From Conchocele bisecta (lineage: Eukaryota; Mollusca; Bivalvia; Lucinida; Thyasiridae), in assembly GCA_029237695.1 (NCBI GenBank), contig CM055278.1:71415188-71479187 (forward strand): a DNA stretch of 64,000 nucleotides, read 5' to 3'. The notes under the pieces are model-generated. The model was given only the letters and a program-made list of their open reading frames with translations, was not told where the DNA came from and made no database searches. This document shows positions 32,871 through 44,084 of the stretch, piece by piece (position 1 is the stretch's first letter; every line of letters starts with the position of its first letter). The translations under genes and the position numbers were made by a program.

Positions 32871-33056
32871 AAAGCAGCTGCCGGAAACGCGTTCGACGCG
32901 AGCGGTAAGGCTGCGTCAACATTACGCCTTTGTTTGAAGGTACCGACAATATGCCGACAAACAGTTAGTCGCATTTGAACGGACGATCAAATACATAACA
33001 TACCTTTTCATCTTCCAATGTCTTCACGCTTTCCTCGCCAATGATGTTCTCCATCT
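32871..33056. other. Short unique stretch
   Basis: Centre of the inverted duplication. Contains ACGCGTTCGACGCGAGCGG and no recognisable gene. Confidence 0.35.
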
Positions 33057-33237
33057 CAGGCCCGTAGCCAGGGGAGGGGGGGGGGGGGAGTAGGAGCGGT
33101 CGGTACGACCACCCCCCCCCCCTCCCCCGCCCAGCCTCGAGGTCCACTTTTTTAGCCTCGAGGTCCACTTTTTTAGACCCTAGATACCTTGGGCCTTCGA
33201 AACGACCCCCCTTCAAACAGGTCTGGCTACGGGCCTG
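33057..33237. mobile_element. Family J GC-rich element, copy 2 (inverted)
   Basis: CAGGCCCGTAGCCAGGGGAG ... GTCTGGCTACGGGCCTG, with C-runs and a duplicated CCTCGAGGTCCACTTTTTTAG. Inverse of 11296-11472. Confidence 0.8.
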
Positions 33238-33281
33238 CATCTTGTGTTGCTTCCTGCTTCATGCATGGCCCATTTATAATC

Positions 33282-33637
33282 GATTTCTCGTTTGTACGAG
33301 TTCTTTTCTCGTTTGTACGTGTTTGTTTCTCGTTTGTACGAGTTTATTTCTCGTTTGTACGAGAATGTTTCTCGTTAATACGAGTTTATTTCTCGTTTGT
33401 ACGAGAAACTTTCTCGTTAGTACGAGAAAGTTTCTCGTTCGTACGGGTTTGTTTCACGTTTGTACGAGAAGGTTTCTCGTTAGTACGAGAAAGTTTCTCT
33501 TTACTACGTGTTTGTTTCTCGTTTGTACGTGAAAATTTCTCGTCAGTACGTGTTTATTTCTCGTTTGTTCGAGAATTTTCTTGTTTGTACGATAACTATT
33601 AGGGCCGCCCTGTTTTCCGTCCATCCATCTGTCTGTC
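33282..33637. repeat. Family M module array, block 3 (inverted)
   Basis: TTTCTCGTTTGTACGAG modules. The end (TTCTTGTTTGTACGATAACT ... CCCTGTTTTCCGTCCATCCA) mirrors 32485-32550, so blocks 2 and 3 are an inverted duplication. Confidence 0.85.
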
Positions 33638-34244
33638 AAAAGTCAAAAGTTCTTCAGCAGAAAGACGTGGAACAGACAGTAGTTGATTTTATCCATTGTA
33701 ACGTGTCACTGTTTATATCTAAAATACATGTATATAATAACTGATATGTATGTATGTATAACTTTATTTCCTCCAGTGCTAGGAGAGTACATAATTTGAA
33801 TTAAACAACAATACATGGATAAACAATCAAATTTCATATCAATAGCTTCATTTTCAAAGCAGCTGTGCGATGGAAATGCAGCTGAAGACATTCTCAACCC
33901 AAAAAATAAACATTGTCGCACATGGGCCTTGCGAAATGCTCTCTGATCAGTGGTCGTTAGGCTGAATATATACGACACAGTGTGCGTGCACATTCTGCTA
34001 AGAACAGAAAATATTCGTCTTCCACCATAAAGTTCATAATCTTGTCGTGTTTTCCTCCTAACACGTGTATAATCAATGTTTCAGTGTCATTGTTCGATAA
34101 GTATTCATATAGCCGCCTACCAAATTTCTCCTTGGTATACTGCTAAAAATTGGCACAACACTATTCTAACGGCAGCGTAATTACACTCGCGTAGTAAATG
34201 AACGAGTTCGAAAAAAACATGATAATACTTAACTTATCGTCGCG
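33638..34244. other. Family W end fragment, then no recognisable feature
   Basis: AAAAGTTCTTCAGCAGAAAG and ACGTGGAACAGACAGTAG at 33647-33682 resemble one end of family W. The rest is unique-looking. Confidence 0.45.
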
Positions 34245-34312
34245 CAAACAGTGTAGACCCAGATCAGCCTGCGCACCGCGCAGTCTGATCAGGGTCTACA
34301 CTAATAGCAACT
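34245..34312. repeat. Family C inner fragment
   Basis: GTGTAGACCCAGATCAGCCT ... GCGCACCGCGCAG ... TCTGATCAGGGTCTACACT: the inner hairpin only. Confidence 0.75.
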
Positions 34313-34317
34313 TAACA

Positions 34318-34530
34318 ATTGAGACACGCCATGAGAGTTTGTACCTTCGGGAATCTGCCTAATTTCATAAAATACGTTTACAAAATTTACAATATGTTCC
34401 GTAAATGGCGTCGAAAGTTGACAAACATTTTATATTCCGCGTGTACTCAGAAAATGTTGTCAACTTATGAATTTATTTATGAAAAATATTGCAAATTTTG
34501 TAAACGTATGGCGTGTCTCATATTAAACCA
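34318..34530. mobile_element. Family O foldback element, copy 2
   Basis: GAGACACGCCATGAGAGTTT ... ACGTTTACAAAATTTACAAT pairs with ATTGCAAATTTTGTAAACGT ... ATGGCGTGTCTCATATT. The arms flank an interior with AAGTTGACAAACA / TGTTGTCAACTT. Confidence 0.75.
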
Positions 34531-34617
34531 GCAAGCGATCAATCCGGTATGAAGGTGCAGACTATCAAGATCTACACACTGGTCAGCCGTGAATTAAGAC
34601 CGGTTTTGTCAAATGTT

Positions 34618-34972
34618 TATACTGAGATCCAGATAAGTTTTATATGTAAAGAGTATTATACCTCCATATTCAAATTCAATGCGTATTTTACTTTTACAAA
34701 TGTAGTATTGATTTTCTTCCTTAGTAAATAGGGAAGAAAACATAAACTAATTTAAAAATTCCCTTATTTGAGCTGCACTGTTTGCTTTTTGCAGCTCAAC
34801 TAGCTAGGTAAATTTTCAACTTTATTACAGTATTTTCACTACTCAATTTGAAAATCAATGCGTATTTTCACATTGCTGTGAGTATTTTGTACTCCCACTG
34901 TTGATAATCAATGCGTATTCTGCTAAAATAAGTGCGTAAAATACGCCAATACACACATTATCTGCAGCGCTG
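34618..34972. mobile_element. Family E element, copy 3
   Basis: GAGATCCAGATAAGTTTTAT ... TTTGAGCTGCA / TTTTTGCAGCTCAA hairpin ... ATTATCTGCAGCGCTG. Same orientation as the copy at 455. Confidence 0.75.
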
Positions 34973-35059
34973 CGTTTATTATTACATGTATATAGCATAT
35001 GTCATTATGTCAATAGTCAACATCGACTTCAAACAAACGAAAAATACATTATAAACATC

Positions 35060-35334
35060 ACGATGATATGGGACAAGCCATACGATTTTATACCTAAGAA
35101 AATGTGCGACTTCTAAGTAAAAATATTTACAGAATTAGTGATATTTTCCGCAACTGACGTCGAAAGATGACGAGATTTGCAATGCAAATGCACAATTCAA
35201 GTTTGCATTTGCTCTGAACAGTTCGTCAACTTTCGCCCTCATTTACGGAAAATATTATAATGTTTGTAAATATGTTTCATAAGCACATCTTCTGTACGCA
35301 ATTGCACATGGCTTGTCTCATATGTCTCACATTT
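35060..35334. mobile_element. Family O-like foldback, copy 3
   Basis: GACAAGCCATACGATTTTAT pairs loosely with GCAATTGCACATGGCTTGTC. Inner AGATTTGCAATGCAAATGC is also palindromic. Confidence 0.6.
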
Positions 35335-35525
35335 CGGACCCGCAGGGGACGTAGAAATATTTTGTCATTTCGTGGGAACGAATTGCTAAATCGAGGGAAC
35401 GAATTGTTATATCGTGGAACGAATTGTTAATTCAAGGGAACGAATTGTTAAATTGAGGGAACGAATTATTATTTCGTGGGAACGAATTAATTAAAAAAAA
35501 TCCATGTCCCCTGCGGGGCTCCGTA
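35335..35525. mobile_element. Family A element, copy 6 (short, left arm mostly lost)
   Basis: CGGACCCGCAGGGGAC at the left passes straight into right-arm modules (GGGAACGAATTGCTAAATCG), ending CCCCTGCGGGGCTCCGTA. An internal deletion removed the left arm. Confidence 0.8.
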
Positions 35526-35559
35526 ATAGTCAACCACATTGGCTTCAAACGAACGAAAC

Positions 35560-35905
35560 ATATAAATATCAGGATGATATGGAACAAACCATATGATTTT
35601 ATAGCTAGGAAGATGTGCGATTTCTCTGTAAAAATATTTACAGAAATCTTCCTCGTCGTATCGCCGTTTTCGTCGATATTTCAGTCATTTTGAGAAAGTT
35701 CGGAGAAAATGTGGAATTCAACTTGTGTTAATGTGTTGATATATGTACAGAATTATATCGTATTTCGCGAGATCGTAAAACTGCTCCGCGATAACACTAA
35801 TCGCAAAAGTTATAAACCCGTATGTGTGTTGTCGAGATAACGGGATACAATGTACCATAATTGTAAAACATGATGAACGATTTAATAATAAAACATTGGT
35901 TTACC
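35560..35905. repeat. Family O-like fragment and unique sequence
   Basis: ATGGAACAAACCATATGATT and CTAGGAAGATGTGCGATTTC echo the left half of the copy at 35060; the right half is not matched. Confidence 0.4.
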
Positions 35906-35907
35906 AG

Positions 35908-36252
35908 TATATGGGATCACGTGGTCTATTGTTTACACTGCAGTAATGGCGGCGCCCATGAGGTCTCGGGTAAATCTTATTTTTCATCAATACGACTGTG
36001 GTTCCTTTAATGATGACCATGTTCCAGCCGTTAATACTACGATGCCTCCAATACTAAATTTAGCAGCATTACTTGTGTAGTTAGTCTGAACATTCTGCAG
36101 AGAAATTTAAATCGGACCAAGTTTAAACAACGTTCTATTCCGTCCGATTCCAATTGTTCTTCAGAAAACTATACACAAGTAATACTTCTACATTTAGTAG
36201 GACTCATAGTGTCGCCATTACTGCAGTGTAACCAATAGATCACATGACCCCA
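35908..36252. mobile_element. Foldback element (single copy in window)
   Basis: TATGGGATCACGTGGTCTAT ... CACTGCAGTAATGGCG pairs with CGCCATTACTGCAGTG ... ATAGATCACATGACCCCATA. The inner TTTAGCAGCATTACTTGTGTA / TACACAAGTAATACTTC also pairs. Confidence 0.75.
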
Positions 36253-36296
36253 TACCCTGATTACTTAACTATAGAACAAAAAGCTATATTGGTAAT

Positions 36297-36503
36297 ACAG
36301 TGGAATCTCTCTAAACCGGACACCAATAAAACACTTTGTGATCTTATTTTGGATGAGTTTCTTGGTCATTTATCTCAGGTGATAATGTCTGTTTGTGATC
36401 GCATAGCACACACCTATGGCTCGGAATGATCACATGCCTGATTTACAGTGAAATCTCTCTAATCCGGACACCCAATGTGTCCGGTTTAGAGAGGTTTCAC
36501 TGT
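36297..36503. mobile_element. Family B element, long form, copy 2
   Basis: ACAGTGGAATCTCTCTAAAC ... GATCGCATAGCACACACC ... terminal hairpin AATCTCTCTAATCCGGACAC / GTGTCCGGTTTAGAGAGG. Confidence 0.85.
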
Positions 36504-36561
36504 AACTACCTATACTGACCGCTGGTTGAGAAAATGAATATCCGGACATTTGAAATAGTGT

Positions 36562-36855
36562 GGATCCTACGGAGTCCCGCAGGGGACATGGATTTTTGTT
36601 ATTATTTAATTTCGTTCCCTCAATTTAACAATTCGTTCCCAAGCGATAACAATTCAGTCCCTCGAATTAACAATTCGTCCCCACGAAATGACAATTCGTT
36701 CCCTCAATTTAACAATTCGTTCCCACGATATAACAATTTGTTCCCCCGAATTTCGTTCCCGTGGGAACGAATTGTTATTTCGTGGGAACTAATTGTTAAA
36801 TGGAAATTAATAAAAAAAACGAATTCTAAGTCCCCGGCGGGGCTCCGTAGGATCC
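36562..36855. mobile_element. Family A element, copy 7, with GGATCC on both sides
   Basis: Element 36568-36849 (TACGGAGTCCCGCAGGGGAC ... GCGGGGCTCCGTA) is flanked by GGATCC at 36562-36567 and 36850-36855, a likely 6-bp target duplication. GGATCC is itself palindromic, so it could alternatively extend the inverted repeat; copy 8 argues for duplication. Confidence 0.85.
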
Positions 36856-36896
36856 TGATCACCATGTGTACTCATAAGTCAGAGATTTGTCATATT

Positions 36897-37310
36897 TGGC
36901 TGTGACTGAAGAAATTGTGCTTATGGGATTTGTGACCGGTGTAGTTCCTGATCGAATCTAATACGCATCTAGCCTGATAGCGATCTTTATTATAAATTGA
37001 GAAATTTCCTCAGATGCTGGACACACGTGATTTCAAATAAAAAGTGATATTGACTAGTTATATTAACATAGAGGCGGAGCTTCTGATCATAAATATGCGA
37101 TTTCTGGCATATGAAACATTTCAACCAATAACAAATTCGTGTTTCAGTCTGATTAGGATCTGCACTGTTCGCCATTTCATCAATGAAACTCACGGCATAC
37201 TTATTACTTATAACAAGCAATATAGATCGCTATCAGGCTACATAGTGTGCTATTTGATCAGGGGCTACACTAGTCACAAACCCCATACGACCCATTTATC
37301 CAGGCAGGAC
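36897..37310. mobile_element. Family C foldback element, copy 5, expanded
   Basis: TTGGCTGTGACTGAAGAAAT ... GGGGCTACACTAGTCACAAA. Two partial inner segments and about 150 extra bases lie inside, so it is longer than other copies. Confidence 0.65.
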
Positions 37311-37998
37311 GGCGACACAGTATGGATATCCACTCGTATGGTAGTAGTTTCGTCGATGCAGCGAAAGCGGACAATAATGCGATCCAACACTTGTGATTTC
37401 CTAATCGAGTTCAGGACAGGGGAAGTAACCCGGTATATTTTACTCATTCCTGTAGTTTAATATATTTAATATAAACTTGATTATGACTATTTAGGCACTT
37501 GTTATGTAATGTTTGTAAGGACAAAGTGTCCTTAATGGCATGTCAATATACATATTTTATTAAAAATCGGAAGGTGTAATTATTAAAACTAACAATATTA
37601 TAAAATAGTAACCATTACCTTTAAAATAATTAAAACGTATTTGTGTATGAAACGGAACAATTTCAATTGTTATAACTTAAGATTGAAATTTTTGTACACC
37701 AGTCAATTAGAACTGGTCAAAAGCTTTGTGACCTTATATCAGAATTTGTACTGTTTTGTGCTTTCATCATCAAAGAAGGCAGGCAGTGAATCTGTTCGCT
37801 CGCGTTTGGCTGCCCGGGAGCTGACTGTGCGACTACGTGAACGCTGTTATATATAATAGTTATAGTTAATAAATTAATTTATTAACTAGAGCTCCGCGGA
37901 GCAAGATGTCCCGCCTGGCGCAGTTTGATAGTACATAAGGAGCTTTTAATAACTTTGGGGTTAGTGAGCACCATGGGCTTTCTGTAGAATGATGTGAG
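37311..37998. other. Mostly unique sequence with a short AT palindrome
   Basis: GTTAATAAATTAATTTATTAAC at about 37865-37886 is a perfect palindrome followed by GAGCTCCGCGGAGC, another. No MCT exon was recognised here, although the minus-strand MCT gene should continue in this direction. Confidence 0.45.
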
Positions 37999-38498
37999 NN
38001 NNNNNNNNNNNNNNNNNNNNNNNNNNNNNNNNNNNNNNNNNNNNNNNNNNNNNNNNNNNNNNNNNNNNNNNNNNNNNNNNNNNNNNNNNNNNNNNNNNNN
38101 NNNNNNNNNNNNNNNNNNNNNNNNNNNNNNNNNNNNNNNNNNNNNNNNNNNNNNNNNNNNNNNNNNNNNNNNNNNNNNNNNNNNNNNNNNNNNNNNNNNN
38201 NNNNNNNNNNNNNNNNNNNNNNNNNNNNNNNNNNNNNNNNNNNNNNNNNNNNNNNNNNNNNNNNNNNNNNNNNNNNNNNNNNNNNNNNNNNNNNNNNNNN
38301 NNNNNNNNNNNNNNNNNNNNNNNNNNNNNNNNNNNNNNNNNNNNNNNNNNNNNNNNNNNNNNNNNNNNNNNNNNNNNNNNNNNNNNNNNNNNNNNNNNNN
38401 NNNNNNNNNNNNNNNNNNNNNNNNNNNNNNNNNNNNNNNNNNNNNNNNNNNNNNNNNNNNNNNNNNNNNNNNNNNNNNNNNNNNNNNNNNNNNNNNNN
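37999..38498. other. Assembly gap, 500 N
   Basis: Exactly 500 N, a placeholder of unknown true size. It probably hides or displaces the downstream exons of the minus-strand MCT-like gene. Confidence 0.98.
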
Positions 38499-38558
38499 TA
38501 TATGTCACAATGACTCTTATTGGTGAGAATAACCAGCTACATTTTCATTTACACCTAC

Positions 38559-38706
38559 CTCCGAGAATACCCTGTGCCAGGTAGAAGACCACCAACTGTT
38601 TGGCAAACGCTGTTATTAGATATCCGGCAATGATGAACGTTCCGCCAATTGATAACGGTTACCCTTGTGCTCACTCTCGGCAGCCATAGCGTCATCACCA
38701 GTAAAC
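38559..38706 (-). CDS. MCT-like minus gene, exon 3, with one-base insertion
   Basis: Acceptor ATAG before 38706, donor GTAGGT after 38559. It starts in frame as GLLVMTLWLPRVSTRVTVI; after that an extra A (GTTATCAATTGGCGG) shifts the frame and the remainder reads IGGTFIIAGYLITAFAKQ. Without the extra base the length is 147, identical to the paralogous exon. In the frame of the second part, a TAA lies just upstream of the shift. Confidence 0.75.
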
Positions 38707-40539
38707 CTATATGTACAAAACCGCCAGCGTTAATATTGTCCAGAATATCAACGTTTCTGAATATGTATTGGCCATGCGAAGTCGCCAGTCAAGCAATTTG
38801 TTTTCATCAACCGACAGTCCGTGTCTTCATTTACAAGTACACCATCACCTGCGCGGACATAATTGTCAATGTATATACATGTATTACTAAAATACTTGAA
38901 TGCTTCTTGAAATCAAGGTGCTTAATTTCAAGTACAATATCCCAGTACATTTATGCTTAAATAACGACATTGAAAATATTGGCATGATTAATGTAGGCGG
39001 TACTGTAGGTGGTAAAGTATGCATGGTTTGATGTTATAGTATCATATGCGTGGCAATGTGTGCCTTTACTTATGCAATGAATGTATAATACAACACAAAA
39101 AACAATAAAGCCACATACACAAATACGTTGCGGAAGATGAAGAATAAACCCTTGAACAGTTGTACGATGTGGTCAGTGTAATGACGTAACGCAAACAAGT
39201 CCGCGTTCTTTTCAACGAAAACCACATTATAATTGCTCTTTCTGTAGCGTAAAACGTTACCTGATAAATATAAAACCATGCTAGTGTATTTTGATATCAT
39301 GCTCATCATGCTGGACTCGGAAACGGTAGGAATTCGTCGGCGAGCCTCAGAATTCCTACTCGTTTCCCAGCCTTGTATGGTAAACTTGATAACAAAAGAG
39401 ATATTTGTCCATCGATCGGTCACTAGATCAGGGACTCGCCCGAGGTTTCCGAAGCCAAGCTAACCAGATTCAACAGCATGTCCAGACACCTCCATTTACT
39501 AACCGTTGCAATGCGTTTCCCGAATATATATATGTGTCATTGTACTTATTCTGTGTTTTATTATTTTGTTCTAGGACCGTTGCTTGTTAAATAGTGTTAG
39601 TGGGCTGGGTATTTTATACTATTGACTTTCAGTTTTGCGTTTCCTTCGCGACATTACATTGCTGGCTGTGGAGGGAATGCGTGTGTTGCATTGACGACTC
39701 CGTCACCATCGTTTTACCCGCCATATTTTATACATTTGTTTAGTTTGTGATTTTGTTGGCTGTTTGATATGTTTGGAATATATATAAAATAGTATTTCTT
39801 CGCAGACAGTGGTTATTACCATTCTACATTTTACAAGATGTATTACTATATATGTAAAGGTTTGTAAACACCTTGATTGCTATACCTGTGAAGCTTTGTA
39901 CAAGGTTCTGTATTGTGGACATCATGGCTATCGCGGATGCACTGGACTGGAACCGTGATTGGTATTGGAGGAAAAAGATGCCATTACGACCTCAGCATTC
40001 CTCCGAATACACAAAAACTTCGTAAACAGAGGCTGGAAAATAAGGATATTGTTTGTATGATTGAATGTCTTACCAGACGATAATAACGAAAGTTTCTCCA
40101 CAGCACTATGTTGTGTTGGTCGCATTCTTTATAGCAATTTGGTTTTCAGGGAAGAATTATTGGCCATTAATGCTCGAACACTCATGATACAATTTCCAAC
40201 CTTAAGAATGCAATATAAGCTGTAGCACCACATGCCACACACACTGTTCACATATGCGAACTTTGTATCTGTATGCGTGGAAGAGAACGTACCTGCTAAC
40301 ACTACCCATGACCATCCTCTGTCAACTGGATGGCTTGGCGAATCATCGTCTGTAGTATCGCTATCCAGTGGAGCATCATCTTCACTAACGGCTTTCTTGG
40401 AGATTCCCATATTCGTATCGCTAACGACATGCGTTATCTCGCCATCGTTTACGTCCGTCTCTGTAGGTTCTTTGGAGGAATACGTGACAGAACTATCTTC
40501 ACTCGCCGCTTTAGTCTCGTCACCTTCCTGTGTCATCAT
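38559..40539 (-). CDS. MCT-like (SLC16 family) transporter gene, partial, divergent paralogue
   Basis: Exon 1 and exon 3 of a monocarboxylate-transporter-like protein are readable, with a doubtful exon 2 between. MCTs are 12-helix major facilitator carriers of lactate, pyruvate and related acids, typically proton-coupled, at the plasma membrane; the substrate here is unknown. Exon 1 ends in DRGWSWVVLAG, the position of the family's conserved first-helix motif (DGGWGW type). Exon 3 encodes helix-forming segments IGGTFIIAGYLITAFAKQ and VVFYLAQGILGG. Exon boundaries and phase 1 junctions match the plus-strand gene at 46115-52960, to which this is head-to-head. Exon 3 is 148 bases against 147 in the paralogue, giving a frame break. 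Later exons are missing at the 500-N gap. It could be a real gene with a consensus error or a pseudogene. Confidence 0.65.
38735..39005. repeat. Family R fragment
   Basis: AATATTGTCCAGAATATCAA and TGAATATGTATTGGCCATGC inverted with respect to GCGGACATAATTGTCAATGT; matches parts of family R. It lies in the intron. Confidence 0.45.
39127..39260 (-). pseudogene. Possible diverged exon 2 of the minus MCT-like gene
   Basis: Preceded by a good acceptor (TTTATCAG before GT). The frame encodes YRKSNYNVVFVEKNADLF, loosely matching TLKSYGVLFVQYQERF of the plus-strand exon 2 in the same relative position. Length is 134 instead of 144 bases, and the candidate donor (GTATTTG) would leave the wrong phase. 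Either decayed or a chance match. Confidence 0.3.
39290..39395. repeat. Family Q hairpin repeat, copy 2
   Basis: GGACTCGGAAACGGTAGGAATTC pairs with GAATTCCTACTCGTTTCC around GTCGGCGAGCCTCA. Confidence 0.65.
39396..40292. other. Intronic region of the minus MCT-like gene
   Basis: No repeats of note and no second exon recognised with a good match. Short frames at 39405 and 39928 lack family features. Confidence 0.4.
40293..40539 (-). CDS. MCT-like minus gene, exon 1
   Basis: ATG at 40539 (two consecutive Met codons), 82 codons plus one base, then donor GTACGT at 40292-40287. The N-terminal tail is acidic and Ser/Thr-rich (DDAPLDSDTTDDDSPSHP), as is usual for the cytosolic N-terminus; the last 11 residues start helix 1. 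Phase 1 junction, as in the paralogue. Confidence 0.75.
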
Positions 40540-40957
40540 TGTTGTGTTTTAGGGTCGACACTACATTGACATATCTGTAATAAAATATTCCGAGTTTTGA
40601 GTGACATAGTTTAAGCTAAGGTGACAGTCAGTGTGTCAATTCAAAAAGCAAAGGATATGCAACTCAATAAAGAAGACTGACGATCTCGGCTAAACATATT
40701 GTAACCAACACACCTGGTTGGCAGCACGGTTGTGTTATTACAGTATATCGGGACTTCACGTCAATAGCGACGAACGTCCTAACAAATTACTATTGATTAC
40801 TGCACAAGCTTCTTTTCATGATGGTTCATGTGAACTCGAATCAATAAGACAATGCGACAAAACACTAAGTTAGTCGGCGTGTTGGGAACCAACAGGCAGG
40901 AAATATGTTTATTAAGTTGGTCGGCTGACCTGCGCTTCTTTTGTCACTGTGGTGCGC

Positions 40958-41035
40958 TGTCTTATATAGACAAGATACCAGCAGCATCCATAAGAGCGCC
41001 TATCAAATGTGCTGTTGCAAAACTCTTCAACCAAT
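40958..41035 (-). promoter_or_regulatory. Candidate promoter of the minus MCT-like gene: TATA and CCAAT boxes
   Basis: On the minus strand CTATATAAG (complement of 40961-40969) is a good TATA box about 420 bases upstream of the ATG at 40539. A CCAAT box (CCAATCAG, plus-strand orientation) is at 41031-41038, about 65 bases further upstream, the usual spacing. No transcript evidence; the interval to the ATG would be 5' UTR. Confidence 0.4.
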
Positions 41036-41039
41036 CAGC

Positions 41040-42394
41040 ACTTTGCAACTAGAGAAACTAAATGAAAACTGTCCACCATATCAAAGAAACAAAGTACAGC
41101 CATCAATATCCCATAGTGTCACGATTAGCTGTGCGGGCGCTAATGTGACTATTTATCAGACCCTTGTAGGGATATACAAATTATAAGTTGAAAAGCCTTA
41201 CGAAATAGGCTGAATTATATGAAAATCAGAACAGCCCGCTCGGCAAACTCGTCTCAATACGACGTGCGAGCCAATACTTCCCAGAATCAGAAATGAATGA
41301 GCAACACTATCATTGTCAGACACAAGTGAGATATCTGCTTCAATGTCGTAATGTCCGGTGTAAATTTGGTATACAGTACCAGTGTTCGTGATGACCAATA
41401 GCCGGCAACACCCACACTAATGTGTGGCCGTCCACCTGTTCATACAGTCTCCGGGATGGCACACTACAACTACAATCCTCTGAAACAATGTCGTGTACTA
41501 ACTGAATAATAAATGATGATATGCCAATTTTGACTTGCCTGAATGTTGTTGTGTACAACAGTGAATGTCTGTATCTGACCATGATAACCGCCGAATCTAC
41601 GTAATGGAATTTACAATCTTAACATTAACAATGCACTGAAAGCGAACTAAAGTACATGTCAATGAACTGTGAAGTCTGAACGTCCATGTAGCACGGCGAT
41701 ACACTCCGCGATTAGCAAATCCTTGAGGTCCTCTCTCCCGACGTTTCAAAGATCACCGGTTAAACACACTGTTGAAGATATTGATCAGCGGGAACATGCT
41801 TGATAATGCAGGTGCCAGTATTCATAAACATACTCTGCCATGTGGTGAAAACATTTAGAATAGTTCAATGGGAATAGTTGCCGAATTATATGTCGGTTTT
41901 AAGCTAGCTTATAGAGTCTTAATCCATACTAAGGACATAGTTTGTATGGAATTACTTTTGAAAGACACCCATCAACACAAAACCGCAAAATCTGTGTCTA
42001 ATGTTAACTCGTAATTTGGAGATCAGGGGCGGTATTTACAATACTTTCTTATTACGTGTACAGTAACTGTTCAATGACAATGTATTTGTTCCTCTTAATA
42101 GTTCGATGCAATATATAATTATAAAAAATAAATATAAATACAAGCGACAGTATTCGGTTGTTGAATAGTTACACAATCAGCAACTTGTTTTCCATATTAA
42201 TTGATCTTACCTCATCCATGGACTTCTCGCTGTCACAGTGACGTCTTCAGATGGCTGATCCGTAATGGTTGCCCAGTAACCTAAACAATTAAGAAAATCT
42301 AATAATATTTGTACAATGCAATTGTTTGATTAAGCTGAACTATTAACACGATTAATGTGTTCACTGAAAGAGGGCCCGGATGGTGAAAAATAGG
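41040..42394. other. Intergenic, no recognisable feature
   Basis: Between the divergent MCT genes. Frames of 66-80 codons on the minus strand (41198-41582) have no recognised motif. Repeat density is low. Confidence 0.4.
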
Positions 42395-42650
42395 GTTACC
42401 ACCGATTCCTGCCGTCACCAACATTACTACACCATCCCATGCGCGAATCTTGCCAATATTTGTCAATTTCGTTATTACAAACTACTTGAATATTGTGCTT
42501 GAGAACGAGAAGCTTGCTTGGCTGAGCCTGATCTGTGCTACAGCCCAGACACAGTCGATCAAACTGCTTGATTGCGAGTTCATATTGCCAATATGTGTTC
42601 AGAAATGTTGTCATATTTAATGTAGGCGGTGGTGTAGCAAACACAATGAG
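42395..42650. mobile_element. Family R repeat, copy 2
   Basis: TACACCATCCCATGCGCGAA, TTGCCAATATTTGTCAATTT, GGCTGAGCCTGATCTGTGCT and GTTGTCATATTTAATGTAGG; same order as 23385 and 60715. Confidence 0.65.
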
Positions 42651-44084
42651 AGATCAAAGTCAGTTATTTCCCGTTGAAAATCTAGCTATGTACACCAAGC
42701 CCTATGATGTAGTTTAGCGTTTATATGTTACTGAACGGTACTAAAATTGCGGTTGCAAACAGAGTAGACCTATATCAGACTACACAGTGCATTCGGATCT
42801 GAGTTTACACTGTTTGCAATGAAAACCCTATAATGCCTCCTTTTCACAACAATTCCTGCTACATTCGCCCTTGTTACATGCAATAAGGCCCTAAAATGTA
42901 CAAATTGGACCGTATTTCTACAAATAAATTCAAAGGACGATAACTAGCTACGATCCCTCATTGACTCACTTACAGGGTACATATTGTAAACTACAAACTG
43001 ACACATTAGTATAGTAATCACGGATTTCGTAGCATGGCACCAATTATTGAACATGATGAAACATGCGAAAGAGTAACCAATATTCATCATTAAATCGAAA
43101 TAGTTAGTGTTAGATGTGTATGACACATGTTTTGTTTTACATTAAGTGCCATGTCCGTGACTAAGTTTAAAGAACTTATGATCCAACCTCATTATAAATG
43201 TCACTGCAATTAATAAAGGGTGCACATATTATACCGCATGCATGAAGGATAAACGTTAAATACATACCACGTATCGTTATCTACGTTAGCCAATGCAATA
43301 TTGTATTATGTAGTACACGAAATTAGTACATTACTCATGAATGTCAAACTGATACAACATAATCAGTCAGTATTTTTATGAATGAAAGTATTATTATTAT
43401 AGTAGATGCATTGCTAACCGTAGTGTGCACTAACTTTGCATTATGTCAAGGATCCTGATAATTGCCGTACGTTAATTGTTCTCATTATATATGGCTAATG
43501 GTTACATCATATTCTTTCGGAGCTCTTCCGTGGTTTCTTTAGCAAAATTGCCTTCTATTTTTCAAAACTGTTGGGAACGGCTATTATTGCGTATATGTGA
43601 TGCAATATTTCAATGTACATTTCGGCCACGTGACTCTTCACTGTAATTTGCTACATGCCGTTACATCATTTTCGTTCGCTAACGTTACAACGAGATTTTA
43701 TTGGCTGAACGATGAGACACCTAGTTACAGAATAACGAACAGCACTTCCAGAACAAAACGGCTTTGCTACAGTAACTGCGGTTTTATTGCACTCGTTCAT
43801 TTGTGTCTCAGCACAGGTAACAGAAATATAAATCATCGACTGAATAATATGGTTAATAATACTAGAAGACACGACACCTACATTAAATTCAACGTTCTTT
43901 TGGCTATGCCATAAGCATTATTGTCAGGCAATGCCCCATATGCCTTCTAGCCCCGGCTTATCTGCGAAACTGACATGTCACACAATAAGTCAGTAGCAGA
44001 ATCGTGATTTTTATATATACATTTTATTATATAATAGTGCAGTTTGATGAAAAGTGTATCTGTCCAGGGTGAAAATCGGTATGA
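42651..44084. other. Intergenic, no recognisable feature
   Basis: A family C-like fragment (AGACCTATATCAGACTACAC) near 42765 is the only repeat noted. A 105-codon frame at 43597-43914 shows nothing recognisable. Confidence 0.4.

Noticed and set aside
39070..39423. 117-codon minus frame as an independent gene
   Set aside because: Its start lies in a family Q hairpin; only the part 39127-39260 resembles an MCT exon, and that weakly.
43597..43914. 105-codon plus-strand frame
   Set aside because: No family motif, no splice context, composition like the surrounding AT-rich DNA.
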